Shown here: piece by piece, positions 23,879-34,390 of the stretch
Position numbering within the stretch: position 1 is the first letter of the stretch
Layout: each line of letters opens with the position of its first letter
Assembly (NCBI RefSeq): GCF_900090205.1
Contig: NZ_LT607802.1
Span: 2,222,554 to 2,286,553, forward strand
Origin: Vogesella sp. LIG4
GTDB lineage: Bacteria > Pseudomonadota > Gammaproteobacteria > Burkholderiales > Chromobacteriaceae
DNA: 64,000 nucleotides
Direction: 5' to 3'
The notes under the pieces: generated by a model
The model's input: only the letters and a program-made list of their open reading frames with translations
What the model was told of the DNA's origin: nothing
The model's database searches: none
Made by a program: the position numbers and the translations under genes

Positions 23879-24913
23879 ATGACTATCACCGTAGCGATCG
23901 ATGCCATGGGCGGTGACGTTGGCCTCAAGGTCACCGTCCCGGCATCCGTAAAATTTCTGCAAGACACCCCCGACGTCAATCTGATCCTGGTAGGCGACAG
24001 TGCCGGCATTGAAGCCGAACTGGCCGCGCAGCCGGCGTCCGTGCGCGCGCGCATTACCGTGCAGCATGCCACCCAGGTGGTGGGCATGGACGAAGCGCCG
24101 CAGCTGGCGCTGAAGAACAAGAAAGACTCGTCGATGCGGGTGGCGATCAACCTGGTCAAGGATGGCCAGGCGCAAGCGGCTGTCTCCGCCGGCAACACCG
24201 GTGCGCTGATGGCTACCGCCAAATTCGTGCTCAAGACCATTCCGGGTATCGACCGCCCCGCCATCGCCAAGATGCTGCCGGGTACCGGCGGCGAGACCTG
24301 CGTGCTGGACCTGGGTGCCAACGTGGACTGCTCGCCCGAGCAACTGCTGCAATTCGGCATCATGGGTGCTGAGCTGGCGGCCAGTCTGCAACATCGGCAG
24401 AACCCCAGCGTGGGGTTGCTGAACATCGGTTCCGAAGACATCAAGGGTACCGAAACCATCAAGCGCGCAGCCGAACTGCTGCGTGACTCCGGCCTGAATT
24501 TCTACGGTAACGTCGAAGGCAACGACATCTTCAAGTCCACGGTAGATGTGGTAGTCTGCGACGGCTTTACCGGCAACGTGGCGCTGAAAGCCTCCGAGGG
24601 GCTGGCGCACATGATTGCAACCTTCCTGCGCGAAGAGTTTGCCCGCACGTGGTGGACCAAGCTGTGCGCACTGGCAGCCATGCCGGTGCTGAAACACTTC
24701 AAGGCCCGCGTCGATCCCCGTCGCTACAATGGCGCCAGTTTCCTGGGCCTGCGCGGGATCGTGGTGAAAAGCCACGGCGGCACCGACGCGCTGGGATTCC
24801 GTATCGCACTGGAGCAGGCTTGCGAGGAAGTCCGCGCCAATGTGATTGGTCACATCACGGACCGGGTCGCTTCCCAACTACAAAATCTCAAGCGCCCCGA
24901 GTCTGAAGCTTAA
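23879..24913 (+). CDS. plsX: Phosphate acyltransferase PlsX
   Basis: The 344-residue protein makes acyl-phosphate from acyl-ACP, the first step of the PlsX/PlsY phospholipid route. It shows [11 protein letters not shown] at the N-terminus, [20 protein letters not shown] and [17 protein letters not shown], and [10 protein letters not shown] near the C-terminus. Length is normal. It heads the fab genes in the usual order. Confidence 0.97.
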   Translation: MTITVAIDAMGGDVGLKVTVPASVKFLQDTPDVNLILVGDSAGIEAELAAQPASVRARITVQHATQVVGMDEAPQLALKNKKDSSMRVAINLVKDGQAQAAVSAGNTGALMATAKFVLKTIPGIDRPAIAKMLPGTGGETCVLDLGANVDCSPEQLLQFGIMGAELAASLQHRQNPSVGLLNIGSEDIKGTETIKRAAELLRDSGLNFYGNVEGNDIFKSTVDVVVCDGFTGNVALKASEGLAHMIATFLREEFARTWWTKLCALAAMPVLKHFKARVDPRRYNGASFLGLRGIVVKSHGGTDALGFRIALEQACEEVRANVIGHITDRVASQLQNLKRPESEA

Positions 24914-24922
24914 AGATAGCTC

Positions 24923-25882
24923 ATGACCTATTCCCGCATTCTCGGCACCGGCAGCTACCTGCCGGAAACCGTGTTGACCAATGCCGCGCTGGCGGAGCGC
25001 GTGGAAACCAGCGATGACTGGATCGTTTCCCGCACCGGCATCCGCGAACGCCGCATTGCTGCAGAAGATCAGCAAACCAGCGACCTGGCCTACCAGGCAT
25101 CGCTCAAGGCGCTGGAAAGCGCCGGGCTGGCAGCAAGCGATCTCGACCTGATCATCGTCGCCACGACTACCCCCGACATGGTATTCCCCAGCACTGCCAG
25201 CATCCTGCAGGAGAAGCTGGGCATTCCGGGCGTGCCGGCCTTCGACGTGCAGGCGGTGTGTGCCGGCTTCGTCTACGCACTGGCTACTGCCAACGGTTAC
25301 ATCAAGAGCGGCATGGCCAAGCATGTGCTGGTGGTGGGTGCCGAAGTGATGAGCCGCCTGCTGGACTGGGATGACCGTCGCACCTGCGTGCTGTTCGGCG
25401 ATGGCGCCGGCGCCGTGGTGGTGGGCCCGTCCGACGAGCCGGGCATCCTGCATGCCAAGTTGGCCGCAGACGGCCGCTACCGCGACATCCTCAAGACCGA
25501 GGCGCAGATCGCCGGTGGCGAACTGGGCGGTACTCCCTACCTGTACATGGATGGCCCGGCGGTATTCAAGTTCGCCGTCAAGGCGCTGTCTGACATCGCC
25601 GAGAAAACCCTGGCCGAAGCCGGCGTGGCACAGGCCGATGTGGACTGGCTGGTGCCGCACCAGGCCAACCTGCGCATCATCGAATCCACCGCCAAGCATC
25701 TGGGCCTGCCGATGGACAAGGTGATCGTTACCCTGCCGGAGCAGGGCAACACCTCGGCGGCCTCCATTCCGCTGGCGTTCGACCACGCCGTGCGCAACGG
25801 CCAGATCCAGCGCGGCCAGACCGTGATGCTGGAAGGCATCGGCGGCGGTTTCGCCTGGGGCGCGCTGCTGCTGCGCTACTGA
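24923..25882 (+). CDS. fabH: 3-oxoacyl-ACP synthase III (FabH)
   Basis: A 319-residue condensing enzyme that starts fatty acid synthesis by joining acetyl-CoA to malonyl-ACP. The catalytic triad is visible: cysteine in [14 protein letters not shown] (C113), histidine in [10 protein letters not shown], and asparagine in [20 protein letters not shown] opens the protein as in E. coli FabH. It begins 9 bases after plsX. Confidence 0.97.
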   Translation: MTYSRILGTGSYLPETVLTNAALAERVETSDDWIVSRTGIRERRIAAEDQQTSDLAYQASLKALESAGLAASDLDLIIVATTTPDMVFPSTASILQEKLGIPGVPAFDVQAVCAGFVYALATANGYIKSGMAKHVLVVGAEVMSRLLDWDDRRTCVLFGDGAGAVVVGPSDEPGILHAKLAADGRYRDILKTEAQIAGGELGGTPYLYMDGPAVFKFAVKALSDIAEKTLAEAGVAQADVDWLVPHQANLRIIESTAKHLGLPMDKVIVTLPEQGNTSAASIPLAFDHAVRNGQIQRGQTVMLEGIGGGFAWGALLLRY

Positions 25883-26047
25883 TTGCGGCCAACGGGCATG
25901 GCATGACCATGCCCGTTTCTTTGGCTAATTGATAGTGATTGTCGGCCAACTGCGTTGAACGTGCAGTTCATACGGTTGTTTGAGCGTTTTTTTGCATAAA
26001 TGCCGGCAAGCAGTCATCATTCACCCCGTTTCAAAAGGAGACCCGCA

Positions 26048-26977
26048 ATGGCGTTTGCCTTTCTTTTCCCCGGCCAGGGCTCGCAGAGCCTGAAAATGAT
26101 GGACGGCTTTGCCGACCTGCCGGTAGTAAAACAGACTTTCGACGAAGCCTCCGCCGCACTGGGTGAAGACCTGTGGGCGATGCTGCAGGCCGAGTCCGCC
26201 GACGCGATCAACGCCACCGTCAACACCCAGCCGCTGATGCTGGCTGCCGGTGTGGCCACCTACCGCGCCTGGCTGGCCCAGGGCGGCGCCGTGCCGGCCG
26301 TGCTGGCTGGTCACAGCCTGGGTGAATACTCCGCGCTGGTGGCTGCCGGTGCGCTGGGCTTTGCCGACGCGGTACAACTGGTGCGCCTGCGTGCCCAGGC
26401 AATGCAGGAAGCGGTGCCGGCAGGCGAGGGCGCCATGGCCGCCATCCTCAACCTGTCCGACGACGATATCCGCGCAGCCTGCGCCGAAGCGGCACAGGGC
26501 GAAGTGGTGGAGCCGGTGAACTTCAACTCGCCGGGCCAGGTGGTGATTGCCGGTAGCAAGGCCGCCGTGGAGCGCGCCATGGAACTGTGCAAGGCCAAGG
26601 GCGCCAAGCGCGCGCTGCCGCTGCCGGTATCGGTGCCGTCGCACTGCTCGCTGATGAAGCCGGCTGCCGAGCGCCTGGCTGTGGCACTGGCCGCGGTAGA
26701 CATCAAGGCACCGCAGATTCCGGTGCTGCACAACGCCGACGTGGCCGCCTACAGCGACCCGGCACAGATCCGCGACGCGCTGACCCGTCAGCTGTACTGC
26801 CCGGTGCGCTGGACCGAAACCATTCAGAAACTGGCCGCAGACGGCATCGTGCTGATGGCCGAGTGCGGCCCGGGCAAGGTGCTGGCCGGCCTCGCCAAGC
26901 GCATCGATGGCAACGTCAACTGCCATGCGCTGACCGACGCGGCCAAGCTGGAAGCCGCCCGCGCCGAGCTGGCGTAA
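26048..26977 (+). CDS. fabD: Malonyl-CoA:ACP transacylase (FabD)
   Basis: The 309-residue protein loads malonyl groups onto ACP. FAFLFPGQGSQ begins the fold, and the nucleophile serine sits in AGHSLGEYSAL (S90); PVSVPSHCSLM contains the catalytic histidine and ECGPGKVLAGL closes the active site. The ATG at 26048 follows AAAAGGAGA. It is separated from fabH by 165 bases that hold a copy of the 10-mer and no gene. Confidence 0.96.
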   Translation: MAFAFLFPGQGSQSLKMMDGFADLPVVKQTFDEASAALGEDLWAMLQAESADAINATVNTQPLMLAAGVATYRAWLAQGGAVPAVLAGHSLGEYSALVAAGALGFADAVQLVRLRAQAMQEAVPAGEGAMAAILNLSDDDIRAACAEAAQGEVVEPVNFNSPGQVVIAGSKAAVERAMELCKAKGAKRALPLPVSVPSHCSLMKPAAERLAVALAAVDIKAPQIPVLHNADVAAYSDPAQIRDALTRQLYCPVRWTETIQKLAADGIVLMAECGPGKVLAGLAKRIDGNVNCHALTDAAKLEAARAELA

Positions 26978-26984
26978 AAAATAC

Positions 26985-27120
26985 GGGGCGCCTCGAAAAC
27001 CCGGATTTCCAAGCGAAACAAGGCGCGAGCGAAAAATTCTGACGCAGCAGATATGTCAGACGGAATTTTTTGTGCGTAACGCAGTATCGCAATGAAAGCT
27101 GGCGTTTTTCGGGGTGTCCT
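26985..27120. repeat. Dispersed intergenic repeat C, copy 1
   Basis: About 125 bases, starting GGCGCCTCGAAAACCCGG and ending GGCGTTTTTCGGGG, match the reverse complement of 54432-54565 (repeat C, copy 2). The ends are roughly complementary to each other, so the element can fold as one long hairpin. It lies between fabD and fabG. Confidence 0.7.
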
Positions 27121-27158
27121 ACGGTTTGGCCGCTTGCGGCCAACATCAGGAGAGAGAC

Positions 27159-27896
27159 ATGAGTTTGCAAGGTAAAGTCGCACTGGTGACCGGCGCTTCG
27201 CGCGGCATCGGTGCCGCCATTGCCGACACGCTGGCCGCAGCTGGCGCCAAGGTCATTGGTACCGCCACTTCCGACAGCGGCGCCGCCGCCATCGGCGAGC
27301 GCCTGGCGCAGTGGGGCGGTGTCGGCATGGTGCTGAACGTGGGTGAAGAAGGCGCCATCGACGCGCTGATCGACACCATCGCCAAGGAGCACGGCGATGT
27401 GGTGATTCTGGTGAACAACGCGGGCATCACCCGCGACGGCCTGCTGATGCGCATGAAGGACGAGGACTGGGACGCCATCATGGATACCAACCTGAAGTCG
27501 GTATTCAAGGCATCCAAGGCTGTGCTGCGCGCGATGATGAAGGCCCGTACCGGCCGTATCATCAACATCGCCTCGGTAGTGGGCGCGATGGGCAACGCCG
27601 GCCAGACCAACTACGCGGCCGCCAAGGCCGGCATCATGGGCTTTACCAAGTCCATGGCGCGCGAAGTGGGCAGCCGCGGCATCACCGTGAACTGCGTGGC
27701 TCCGGGCTTCATCGACACCGACATGACCCGCGCACTGCCGGAAGCGCAGCGCGAGATGCTGGTGAGCCAGATCGCCCTGGGTCGCCTGGGCGATGCACAG
27801 GATATCGCCGATGCGGTGCTGTTCCTGGCGTCCGACAAGGCCGCCTACATCACCGGTCAGACACTGCACGTCAACGGCGGCATGCTGATGCCGTAA
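27159..27896 (+). CDS. fabG: 3-oxoacyl-ACP reductase FabG
   Basis: A 245-residue short-chain dehydrogenase: cofactor motif VTGASRGIGAA, NNAGITRDGLLMRM, catalytic serine and YxxxK in ASVVGAMGNAGQTNYAAAKAG, and the C-terminal ITGQTLHVNGGMLMP typical of FabG. It reduces 3-oxoacyl-ACP with NADPH. AGGAGAGA just upstream fixes the ATG at 27159. Confidence 0.97.
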   Translation: MSLQGKVALVTGASRGIGAAIADTLAAAGAKVIGTATSDSGAAAIGERLAQWGGVGMVLNVGEEGAIDALIDTIAKEHGDVVILVNNAGITRDGLLMRMKDEDWDAIMDTNLKSVFKASKAVLRAMMKARTGRIINIASVVGAMGNAGQTNYAAAKAGIMGFTKSMAREVGSRGITVNCVAPGFIDTDMTRALPEAQREMLVSQIALGRLGDAQDIADAVLFLASDKAAYITGQTLHVNGGMLMP

Positions 27897-28068
27897 GGCA
27901 AATGGTCCGCCGCAAGGCACCGGTTTGCGGCAGACAACCAACAGTCGGGTGGCCGCCCGGACAGCATTTTGCAGTTGCAGATTGCTCCAGGTAGGCTACC
28001 GAGGTTTTTTTTTGTAGAATGTCGGGGTTTTGTTGTCCCGAACACAGAAAGGTAAAGGGTTTAAACAA

Positions 28069-28308
28069 ATGGAAAACATCGAAGCGCGCGTAAAGAAGAT
28101 CGTTGCCGAGCAACTGGGCGTGAATGAAGCCGAAGTGAAGATCGAATCTTCCTTCGTTGACGATCTGGGCGCTGACTCCCTGGACACCGTTGAGCTGGTT
28201 ATGGCGCTGGAAGAAGAGTTCGAGTGCGAGATTCCGGATGAAGAAGCCGAGAAGATCACCACCGTTCAGCAAGCCGTTGACTACGTAACTGCTCACCTGA
28301 ACAAGTAA
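28069..28308 (+). CDS. acpP: Acyl carrier protein
   Basis: The 79-residue acidic protein has the 4'-phosphopantetheine attachment serine in [18 protein letters not shown] (S37). It carries growing acyl chains in fatty acid synthesis. The ATG at 28069 begins the conserved [18 protein letters not shown]. It lies between fabG and fabF as usual. Confidence 0.98.
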   Translation: MENIEARVKKIVAEQLGVNEAEVKIESSFVDDLGADSLDTVELVMALEEEFECEIPDEEAEKITTVQQAVDYVTAHLNK

Positions 28309-28328
28309 TTCCATCCGGATTTACCAGG

Positions 28329-28369
28329 ACCTCTGCCGGTGTGGCTAAACGCGCCTGCAGAGGTTTTTT
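28329..28369 (+). terminator. Hairpin and T-run between acpP and fabF
   Basis: ACCTCTGC and GCAGAGGT pair across a 20-base loop and are followed by six Ts. It probably gives partial termination after the highly expressed acpP. Confidence 0.6.
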
Positions 28370-28475
28370 GCTGTAGCAGTTCTGAAACGCGTGTTTGATT
28401 CAATGCCGTCAGGCGCGAGTCACCGCTTTTGGAGCTAACGGGAGCCAGGCTCCCCACATTTCACGGAGATACCCT

Positions 28476-29717
28476 GTGTCTACACGCAGAGTAGTAGTGA
28501 CCGGCCTCGGACACGTGTCCCCGGTCGGTAACGATGTCGCCAGCGGCTGGGCCAATCTCCTTGCCGGCAAGAGTGGCATTACTGCCATCACCCGTTTTGA
28601 CGCCAGCGATGTGGCCTGCCAGATCGCCGGTGAAGTCAAAGACTTCGACATTACCCAGTACATTCCGGCAAAAGATGCCCGTCGCATGGATGCCTTCATC
28701 CATTACGGTATCGCTGCCGCGCTGCAAGCCGTGGCCGATTCCGGCCTGGATGACGTTCCGGGCCTGGACAAGACCCGCGTCGGCGTGAACATCGGTTCCG
28801 GCATCGGCGGCCTGCCGCTGATCGAGGAAACCGGCGTGGCGTTGCAACAGGGCGGCATCCGCAAGATCGGGCCGTTCTTCATCCCGGGTTCGCTGATCAA
28901 CCTGATCGCCGGCCACGTGTCCATCCTCAAGGGCTACCAGGGTCCGAGCTACGGCATCGTGTCCGCCTGCACCACCGGTGCGCACTGCATCGGCGATGCT
29001 GCGCGCCTGATCAAGTACGGCGACGCCGACGTGATGGTGGCCGGTGGCGCCGAAGGTGCCGTGACCAAGCTGGCCGTGGGTGGTTTTGCCGCCATGAAGG
29101 CGCTGTCCACCCGCAACGACGACCCGGCCACTGCCTCCCGTCCGTGGGACAAGGGCCGTGACGGCTTCGTGATGGGCGAAGGCGCCGGTGTGGTGATCCT
29201 GGAAGAGTACGAGCACGCCAAGAAGCGTGGCGCCAAGATCTACGCCGAGCTGATCGGCTTCGGCATGAGCTCCGACGCCTACCACATCACTGCGCCGAAC
29301 GCCGAAGGCCCGGCCCGTGGTGTGAGCAACGCGCTGCGCGATGCCGGCATCAACGCGGACCAGGTGCAGTACGTGAACGCGCACGGCACCTCCACCCCGC
29401 TGGGCGATGCCAACGAAACCAATGCGCTGAAACTGGCATTTGGCGATCACGCCAAGAAGCTGGCGGTAAACTCCACCAAGTCGATGACCGGCCACCTGCT
29501 GGGCGCCGCTGGTGGTGTGGAAGCCATCTACTCCATCTTGGCCGTGCACAACCAGGTCGCTCCGCCGACCATCAACCTGCACGATCAGGACATCGAGGCC
29601 GGTTGCGACCTGGACTACGTGCCGAACACCGCGCGCCAAATGGCGATCGATATTGCGATCTCCAACTCGTTCGGCTTCGGTGGTACCAACGGTACCCTGG
29701 TGTTCAAGCGCATCTAA
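28476..29717 (+). CDS. fabF: 3-oxoacyl-ACP synthase II (FabF)
   Basis: A 413-residue elongating condensing enzyme. The catalytic cysteine is in [18 protein letters not shown], with histidines in [15 protein letters not shown] and [15 protein letters not shown] and the glycine-rich [14 protein letters not shown] at the end. A GTG start at 28476 is supported by GGAG about 7 bases upstream and by family length; upstream in-frame codons are not conserved. Confidence 0.96.
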   Translation: MSTRRVVVTGLGHVSPVGNDVASGWANLLAGKSGITAITRFDASDVACQIAGEVKDFDITQYIPAKDARRMDAFIHYGIAAALQAVADSGLDDVPGLDKTRVGVNIGSGIGGLPLIEETGVALQQGGIRKIGPFFIPGSLINLIAGHVSILKGYQGPSYGIVSACTTGAHCIGDAARLIKYGDADVMVAGGAEGAVTKLAVGGFAAMKALSTRNDDPATASRPWDKGRDGFVMGEGAGVVILEEYEHAKKRGAKIYAELIGFGMSSDAYHITAPNAEGPARGVSNALRDAGINADQVQYVNAHGTSTPLGDANETNALKLAFGDHAKKLAVNSTKSMTGHLLGAAGGVEAIYSILAVHNQVAPPTINLHDQDIEAGCDLDYVPNTARQMAIDIAISNSFGFGGTNGTLVFKRI

Positions 29718-29862
29718 GAATCTGTTTACGATCTGCTGCGCTTCGGTGATACGGCGTTGAAAACGTCTTCGGAATGCTCATTTACGACTTGTAAATTCCG
29801 CTTCCTCAGTCGTTTTCGCCTTGTCTCACTCTAGCTCGCTGGAACGTAAACAGACTCTGGCC
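29718..29862. repeat. Dispersed intergenic repeat B, copy 1
   Basis: The segment begins right after the fabF stop and matches 43887-44030 after hldD in the same orientation (shared blocks GATCTGCTGCGC, GATACGGCGTTGAAA, CGTTTTCGCCTTGTCTC, CTCTAGCTCGCTGGA). In this copy CTGTTTACG (29722-29730) pairs with CGTAAACAG (29845-29853), and ATTTAC with GTAAAT inside, so it can fold into a long hairpin. Confidence 0.8.
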
Positions 29863-29965
29863 ATGTCCGGTCGCGCAGGCGACATTGACAGCCAAGACCG
29901 CTGCGATAAACTCGCGCGGTCTTTTTCTTTTTGCGGCCAACGTGGTGCGCGTTGGAGCCGAATCC

Positions 29966-31264
29966 ATGCATTTCGAACTGCTGAACCACACACCCGACCT
30001 GCTGGCGCTGCATGCCGCCGACCGGGCGCGCTTTCCCTGCCTGCTGCAGTCCTCCGGCGACATCGGCTGGGACATCCTGATGGCGCTGCCGCAGAGCCAC
30101 CGCGTATACCGCGAAGGCGAGGGCGCGGCCTTCCTTGCCGACGTGCGCGCGCTGCCGGCACCGCAGACGGTGGCCAACCCGCACGGCTTGCCGTTCACCG
30201 GCGGCTGGTTCGTCTACCTGGCTTATGACCTGCTGTCCGAGTTCGAACCCAGCGTGCCGCAGGCGATCAGCGACAGCTTTCCGCTGGCAGCGCTGACGCG
30301 CATTCCGGCGGCCGTCATCCATGACCGCGCCGGTAGGCAGAGCTGGCTCATGGCGGAAAGCGCCGCGCAGCTGGATGAGCTGAAGGCGGCACTGGCCGCT
30401 GCCGCGCCATTCGCGCCGCGCGCGGTGAGCCTGGCCGGGCTGGAGGAAGATCCGCCGCACTGGTACACCGACGCGGTGGTGAAGCTGAAGGACTACATCT
30501 ACGAAGGCGACGTGTTCCAGGTGAACATCTCGCGCGGCTGGCGCGCCATGCTGGGCGAGGAAGTGCGCCCGGTAGACCTGTTCGCCGCCCTGCGCCGCGC
30601 CAACCCGGCGCCGTTCTCCGCGCTGGCGGATTTCGGCGATGCGCATATCGTCAGCTCCTCGCCGGAGCGGCTGGTGCGCGTGCACGACGGCTGGGTGGAT
30701 ACCCGCCCGATTGCCGGCACCCACCCGCGCTCGCCGGATGCCGCCGAGGACGCCGCGCTGAAGCAGCGGCTGATCAGCAGCATCAAGGAGCGGGCCGAGC
30801 ACGTGATGCTGATCGACCTGGAGCGCAACGATCTGGGCCGCATCTGCCAGCCGGGCACGGTGGAGGTGAACGAGCTGATGGCAGTGGCCAGCTACGCCTA
30901 CGTGCATCACATCGAATCCAATGTCCGCGGCCGCATCCGCGCCGGCGTGGATACCGTGGACGTGTTCCGCGCGCTGTTCCCCGGCGGCACCATCACCGGC
31001 TGCCCCAAGGTGCGCACCATGCAGATCATCCGCGAACTGGAAAACAGCGCCCGCCGCGCCTACACCGGCAGCCTGGGTTACCTCAACCGCGACGGCAGCA
31101 TGGACCTGAATATCCTGATCCGCACCTTCATGCAGCAGGGTCAGCAGCTGCGCTTCCGCGCCGGCGGCGGCATCGTCGCCGACTCCGACCCGCAGCGCGA
31201 GCTGCAGGAAACCCGCCACAAGGCACGCGGCCTGCTGCGCGCACTGGGCGTGGAGCAAGCCTGA
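29966..31264 (+). CDS. pabB: Aminodeoxychorismate synthase component I
   Basis: The 432-residue chorismate-binding enzyme makes 4-amino-4-deoxychorismate for folate. It has IYEGDVFQVNISRGW, SSSPERLVR, PIAGTHPR, IDLERNDLGR, FPGGTITGCPKVR and GGGIVADSDPQRE. The PIAGT sequence is also found in anthranilate synthase TrpE, but the coupled pabC downstream (TGATG overlap) and the PabB-like N-terminal domain decide for PabB. GGAG at 29953-29956 fits the ATG at 29966. Confidence 0.9.
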   Translation: MHFELLNHTPDLLALHAADRARFPCLLQSSGDIGWDILMALPQSHRVYREGEGAAFLADVRALPAPQTVANPHGLPFTGGWFVYLAYDLLSEFEPSVPQAISDSFPLAALTRIPAAVIHDRAGRQSWLMAESAAQLDELKAALAAAAPFAPRAVSLAGLEEDPPHWYTDAVVKLKDYIYEGDVFQVNISRGWRAMLGEEVRPVDLFAALRRANPAPFSALADFGDAHIVSSSPERLVRVHDGWVDTRPIAGTHPRSPDAAEDAALKQRLISSIKERAEHVMLIDLERNDLGRICQPGTVEVNELMAVASYAYVHHIESNVRGRIRAGVDTVDVFRALFPGGTITGCPKVRTMQIIRELENSARRAYTGSLGYLNRDGSMDLNILIRTFMQQGQQLRFRAGGGIVADSDPQRELQETRHKARGLLRALGVEQA

Positions 31265-32064
31265 TGCTGATCAACGGCCAGCCGGGCGACAGCATCGTCG
31301 CCAGCGATCGCGGCCTCGCCTACGGCGATGGCCTGTATCGCACGCTGGAGGTGCGTCATGGCCAGCCGCTGCTGTGGCACTGGCAATGGCAAAGGTTGGC
31401 CGCAGACTGCGCCAGCCTGCGTCTGCCTTGTCCGGACGAAGCCTTGTTGCTGGACGAGATCGCGCGCGTGGCCGGCGAGTTGCCGCGCGCGGTGGTGAAG
31501 ATCGTGCTGACCCGCGGCAGCGGCCAGCGCGGCTACGCCATGCCGACAGACACTACGCCGACGCGCATCGTCAGCGCCGCCGCCTGGGCTGGCTATCCGG
31601 CCGAGCGCGCGGAGCAGGGCGTGGTGGTGCGCTGGTGCGCCACGCGGCTGGCGATCCAGCCGCTGCTGGCCGGCATCAAGCACCTGAACCGGCTGGAAAA
31701 CGTGTTCGCACGCAGCGAGTGGCAGGATGCCGCCATTGCCGAAGGGCTGATGCTGGACATGGATGGCACGGTGGTGGAAGGCACCATGAGCAATCTGTTC
31801 ATCGTGCGCGGCGGCGAACTGCTGACCCCGCCGCTTGACCGCTGCGGCGTCAGCGGTGCCATGCGCGCCTGTGTGCTGCAGCTTGCGGCCAACCTTGGCA
31901 TCGCCGTGCGCGAAGCACGGCTGCTGCCGGACGACGTGCTGACGGCGGACGAAGCCTTTATCTGCAACAGCCTGGCCGGCATCTGGCCGCTGCGCCAGCT
32001 GGAGCAGCGGCAGTGGCAGGCGTGGCCGCTGACGCGGCGGCTGCAACAAGCGTTAGCGGACTAG
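31264..32064 (+). CDS. pabC: Aminodeoxychorismate lyase
   Basis: A 266-residue fold-IV PLP enzyme that releases pyruvate to give 4-aminobenzoate. Family signals are ASDRGLAYGDGLYRTLEV, the PLP lysine in AGIKHLNRLENVFA, and EGTMSNLFIV. The start overlaps the pabB stop. Its end overlaps the end of the convergent DUF4936 gene by four bases. Length is normal for PabC and shorter than branched-chain aminotransferases. Confidence 0.93.
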   Translation: MLINGQPGDSIVASDRGLAYGDGLYRTLEVRHGQPLLWHWQWQRLAADCASLRLPCPDEALLLDEIARVAGELPRAVVKIVLTRGSGQRGYAMPTDTTPTRIVSAAAWAGYPAERAEQGVVVRWCATRLAIQPLLAGIKHLNRLENVFARSEWQDAAIAEGLMLDMDGTVVEGTMSNLFIVRGGELLTPPLDRCGVSGAMRACVLQLAANLGIAVREARLLPDDVLTADEAFICNSLAGIWPLRQLEQRQWQAWPLTRRLQQALAD

Positions 32065-32336
32065 GTATCCAGCGGCTGGAACCACTCCTCATGCCGCTGC
32101 AGCGCCGCCAGTAGCGGCTGGTGGCTGACGGCGGCCTGCAGCGCAGCGCCGAAGGCAGCGGCGTCGCCGATCGGCTCGTAGATTTCCATCCAGGTTTGCG
32201 CGTCATCGCGACGTCGCAACAATCGTCCCGCTATTCCGGTTTTTTGCTGAATTTCTGCCAGTAGTGCATTTGCCTGCTGCTGCATTGGCAGGAAATTGCC
32301 GTCAACCCGGTAATAGATGTACAGCGACAGTGCCAT
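32061..32336 (-). CDS. DUF4936 family protein
   Basis: A 91-residue protein with LYIYYRVDGNFLPMQQQANA at the start and RRRDDAQTWMEIYEPI in the middle, matching the DUF4936 pattern common in betaproteobacteria, where its function is unknown. Start at 32336 precedes the conserved strand. It lies between pabC and tyrA on the opposite strand. Confidence 0.8.
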   Translation of the reverse strand: MALSLYIYYRVDGNFLPMQQQANALLAEIQQKTGIAGRLLRRRDDAQTWMEIYEPIGDAAAFGAALQAAVSHQPLLAALQRHEEWFQPLDT

Positions 32337-32406
32337 GGGTGCCCCGCTGGTATTGGCAAAATGCGGTTATGATAGCCGCTTCTGATTCATTGGCACGGGA
32401 TGCGGT

Positions 32407-33300
32407 ATGCAGGTGGGTGAGGGCGGCTTGACCCTGGTAGTGATCGGCGTCGGCCTGATCGGCGGTTCGTTTGCCCTGGCGCTGAAGCGCGCCGGCAAGG
32501 TGGCGCGGGTGATCGGCGTCGGGCGTTCTGCGGCCAACCTGCAGCGGGCGGTGGAGCTGGGGGTAATCGACGAAGCCAGCCACGACGCGGCAACGGCGGT
32601 GGCCCGCGCCGACCTGGTGCTGGTGGCCACCCCGGTAGGGCAGATGGGGCGCGTGTTCGCCGAGATCGCGCCGCACCTGCCTGCCGATTGCGTGCTCACC
32701 GATGGCGGCAGTACCAAGAGCGACGTGGTGGCGCTGATGCGCCAGCACCTGCCTGGCCAGCTGGCGCATTGCGTGCCGGCGCACCCGATTGCCGGCTCCG
32801 ACCTGTCCGGCGCCGCTGCTGCGCAGTACGGCCTGTACGACAACCGCCGCATCGTGGTGACGCCGCTGCCGGAAACCGACCCCACCGCCGCCGAACTGGT
32901 GCGCGAGCTGTGGCAGGCCTGCGGCGCCCGCGTCTACCAGATGAGCGCCGGCGAGCACGATGCGGTGTTCGCCACCGTCAGCCACCTACCGCACCTGCTG
33001 GCCTTCGCCTATGTGGACGCCATTGTCGGCAAGGCCGATGCCGAGCGCTGTTTCGACTTCGCCGCCACCGGTTTTCGCGACTTCACCCGCATTGCCGGCA
33101 GCCATCCGGAAATGTGGCGCGACATCGCCCTGGCCAACCGCGATGCGCTACTGGTGGAGCTGGATACCTTCCAGCAGACGCTGGACGCGCTGCGCGCCGA
33201 GCTGGAAGCCGGCGATGCCGAGGCGATGATGCAGCGCTTTGAGCGCGCCCGCGCCGCCCGCCAGAGCTGGCAGCAGAAATTCAACCGGGGTAACGCATGA
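32407..33300 (+). CDS. tyrA: Prephenate dehydrogenase
   Basis: A 297-residue enzyme oxidising prephenate to 4-hydroxyphenylpyruvate in tyrosine synthesis. The NAD site is [20 protein letters not shown]; catalytic histidines appear in [14 protein letters not shown] and [13 protein letters not shown]; the C-terminal dimer helix region has [18 protein letters not shown]. It lacks a chorismate mutase domain and an ACT domain. The stop overlaps the next start (ATGA). Confidence 0.94.
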   Translation: MQVGEGGLTLVVIGVGLIGGSFALALKRAGKVARVIGVGRSAANLQRAVELGVIDEASHDAATAVARADLVLVATPVGQMGRVFAEIAPHLPADCVLTDGGSTKSDVVALMRQHLPGQLAHCVPAHPIAGSDLSGAAAAQYGLYDNRRIVVTPLPETDPTAAELVRELWQACGARVYQMSAGEHDAVFATVSHLPHLLAFAYVDAIVGKADAERCFDFAATGFRDFTRIAGSHPEMWRDIALANRDALLVELDTFQQTLDALRAELEAGDAEAMMQRFERARAARQSWQQKFNRGNA

Positions 33301-33752
33301 CCATCTGGGTGGATGCCGATGCCTGTCCCGGCGTGATCAAGGACATCCTGTTCCGTGCCGCCGAGCGCACCGGCGTGGCCACCGTGCTGGTGGCCAACCA
33401 GCTGCTGCGGGTGCCGCCATCGCCGCACATCCGCGCGCTGCAGGTGCCGGCCGGTTTCGATGTGGCCGACAACCACATCGCGCAGCAGGCGCAGCCGGGT
33501 GACATCGTGGTGACGGCGGACATTCCGCTGGCGGCGCAGGTGGTGGCCAAGGGCGCGCTGGCGCTGAACCCGCGCGGCGAGCTGTACAGCGATGCCACCA
33601 TCCGCGAAGCGCTGGCGCTGCGCAACTTCATGACCGAGCTGCGCGACAGCGGGGTGCAGACCGGCGGCCCGGCGGCATTCAGCCAGCGCGACCGCGCCAA
33701 CTTCGCCGCACAGCTGGACAAGCTGCTGCACAAGTTGGCCGCAAAACGCTAA
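33297..33752 (+). CDS. YaiI/YqxD (UPF0178) family protein
   Basis: A 151-residue protein with the diagnostic opening [20 protein letters not shown] and the middle [14 protein letters not shown] plus NPRGELY. The fold is a PIN-like nuclease fold, but activity is not established for the family. It is coupled to tyrA by a 4-base overlap. Confidence 0.92.
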   Translation: MTIWVDADACPGVIKDILFRAAERTGVATVLVANQLLRVPPSPHIRALQVPAGFDVADNHIAQQAQPGDIVVTADIPLAAQVVAKGALALNPRGELYSDATIREALALRNFMTELRDSGVQTGGPAAFSQRDRANFAAQLDKLLHKLAAKR

Positions 33753-33896
33753 GGCATCTGCTTGCTGGTATTGCGCGAGGCTGGTGCCGGCAACAAGGCC
33801 TCGCCGAGCAGCTGAGCCAGGGCGCGCCGACACAGACAATTCCGCTGCTACGGCAAGGCGATGCAATCCTGGATCAAGGGCGTTGCTTGGCGGCAG

Positions 33897-34316
33897 TTAG
33901 CCGCCGCTGGCGCGAATCACGCCCTCTTTATCCGCCGGCTGCCAGCCGGCCGGTTTCAATATCTTGCCGTCTTCACGGCGCACCACCTTGCCGTCCACGC
34001 ACTTGGCCAGATTGGCCGCATGAATGGCGGCGAACATGTCTTCCAGCGGCAGCCCCTGCGACAGCAGCAGGCCGATCAGTACATTCAGTACGTCCACGCC
34101 CTCGGCTGCCAGTTCGGCGCGCAGCCGGGTCTGCCCGGCAGCATCGGCCTGCTGGATGCGCTGGTAGTCCTGCAGTGCGGTCATGAATTCCTGCCACTCC
34201 TCCTGCAGCATGTTCTGCCACATGGTCAGCGCCTCGGCGTGATATTGCGGCTGGGCGGGGAGATTCATGTCAAAGCGCTGCATGAAGTCGCGGCGCAGGC
34301 TGAATGGGTCGCTCAT
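33897..34316 (-). CDS. MazG-like / PRA-PH-like pyrophosphohydrolase
   Basis: The 139-residue protein has an all-alpha NTP-pyrophosphatase pattern: QNMLQEEWQEFMTALQDY gives the ExxE metal ligands, and LAAEGVDVLNVLIGLLLSQG gives the ExxxD pair. It then has KCVDGKVVRREDGKILKP and WQPAD at the C-terminus. The long upstream extension is rejected because it runs through hairpin repeats; ATG 34316 opens the conserved region. A house-cleaning role on modified nucleotides is inferred. Confidence 0.8.
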   Translation of the reverse strand: MSDPFSLRRDFMQRFDMNLPAQPQYHAEALTMWQNMLQEEWQEFMTALQDYQRIQQADAAGQTRLRAELAAEGVDVLNVLIGLLLSQGLPLEDMFAAIHAANLAKCVDGKVVRREDGKILKPAGWQPADKEGVIRASGG

Positions 34317-34390
34317 CTTGTGTTTCTCGTGAGTTGTCGGCGCAATATTTTGTGTTTTGTGGGCCGCTTTGGCAAGCCGAGGGCGTGCAA

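Noticed and set aside
29966..31264. Anthranilate synthase TrpE
   Set aside because: PIAGT fits TrpE too, but length, the N-terminal domain and coupling with pabC favour PabB.
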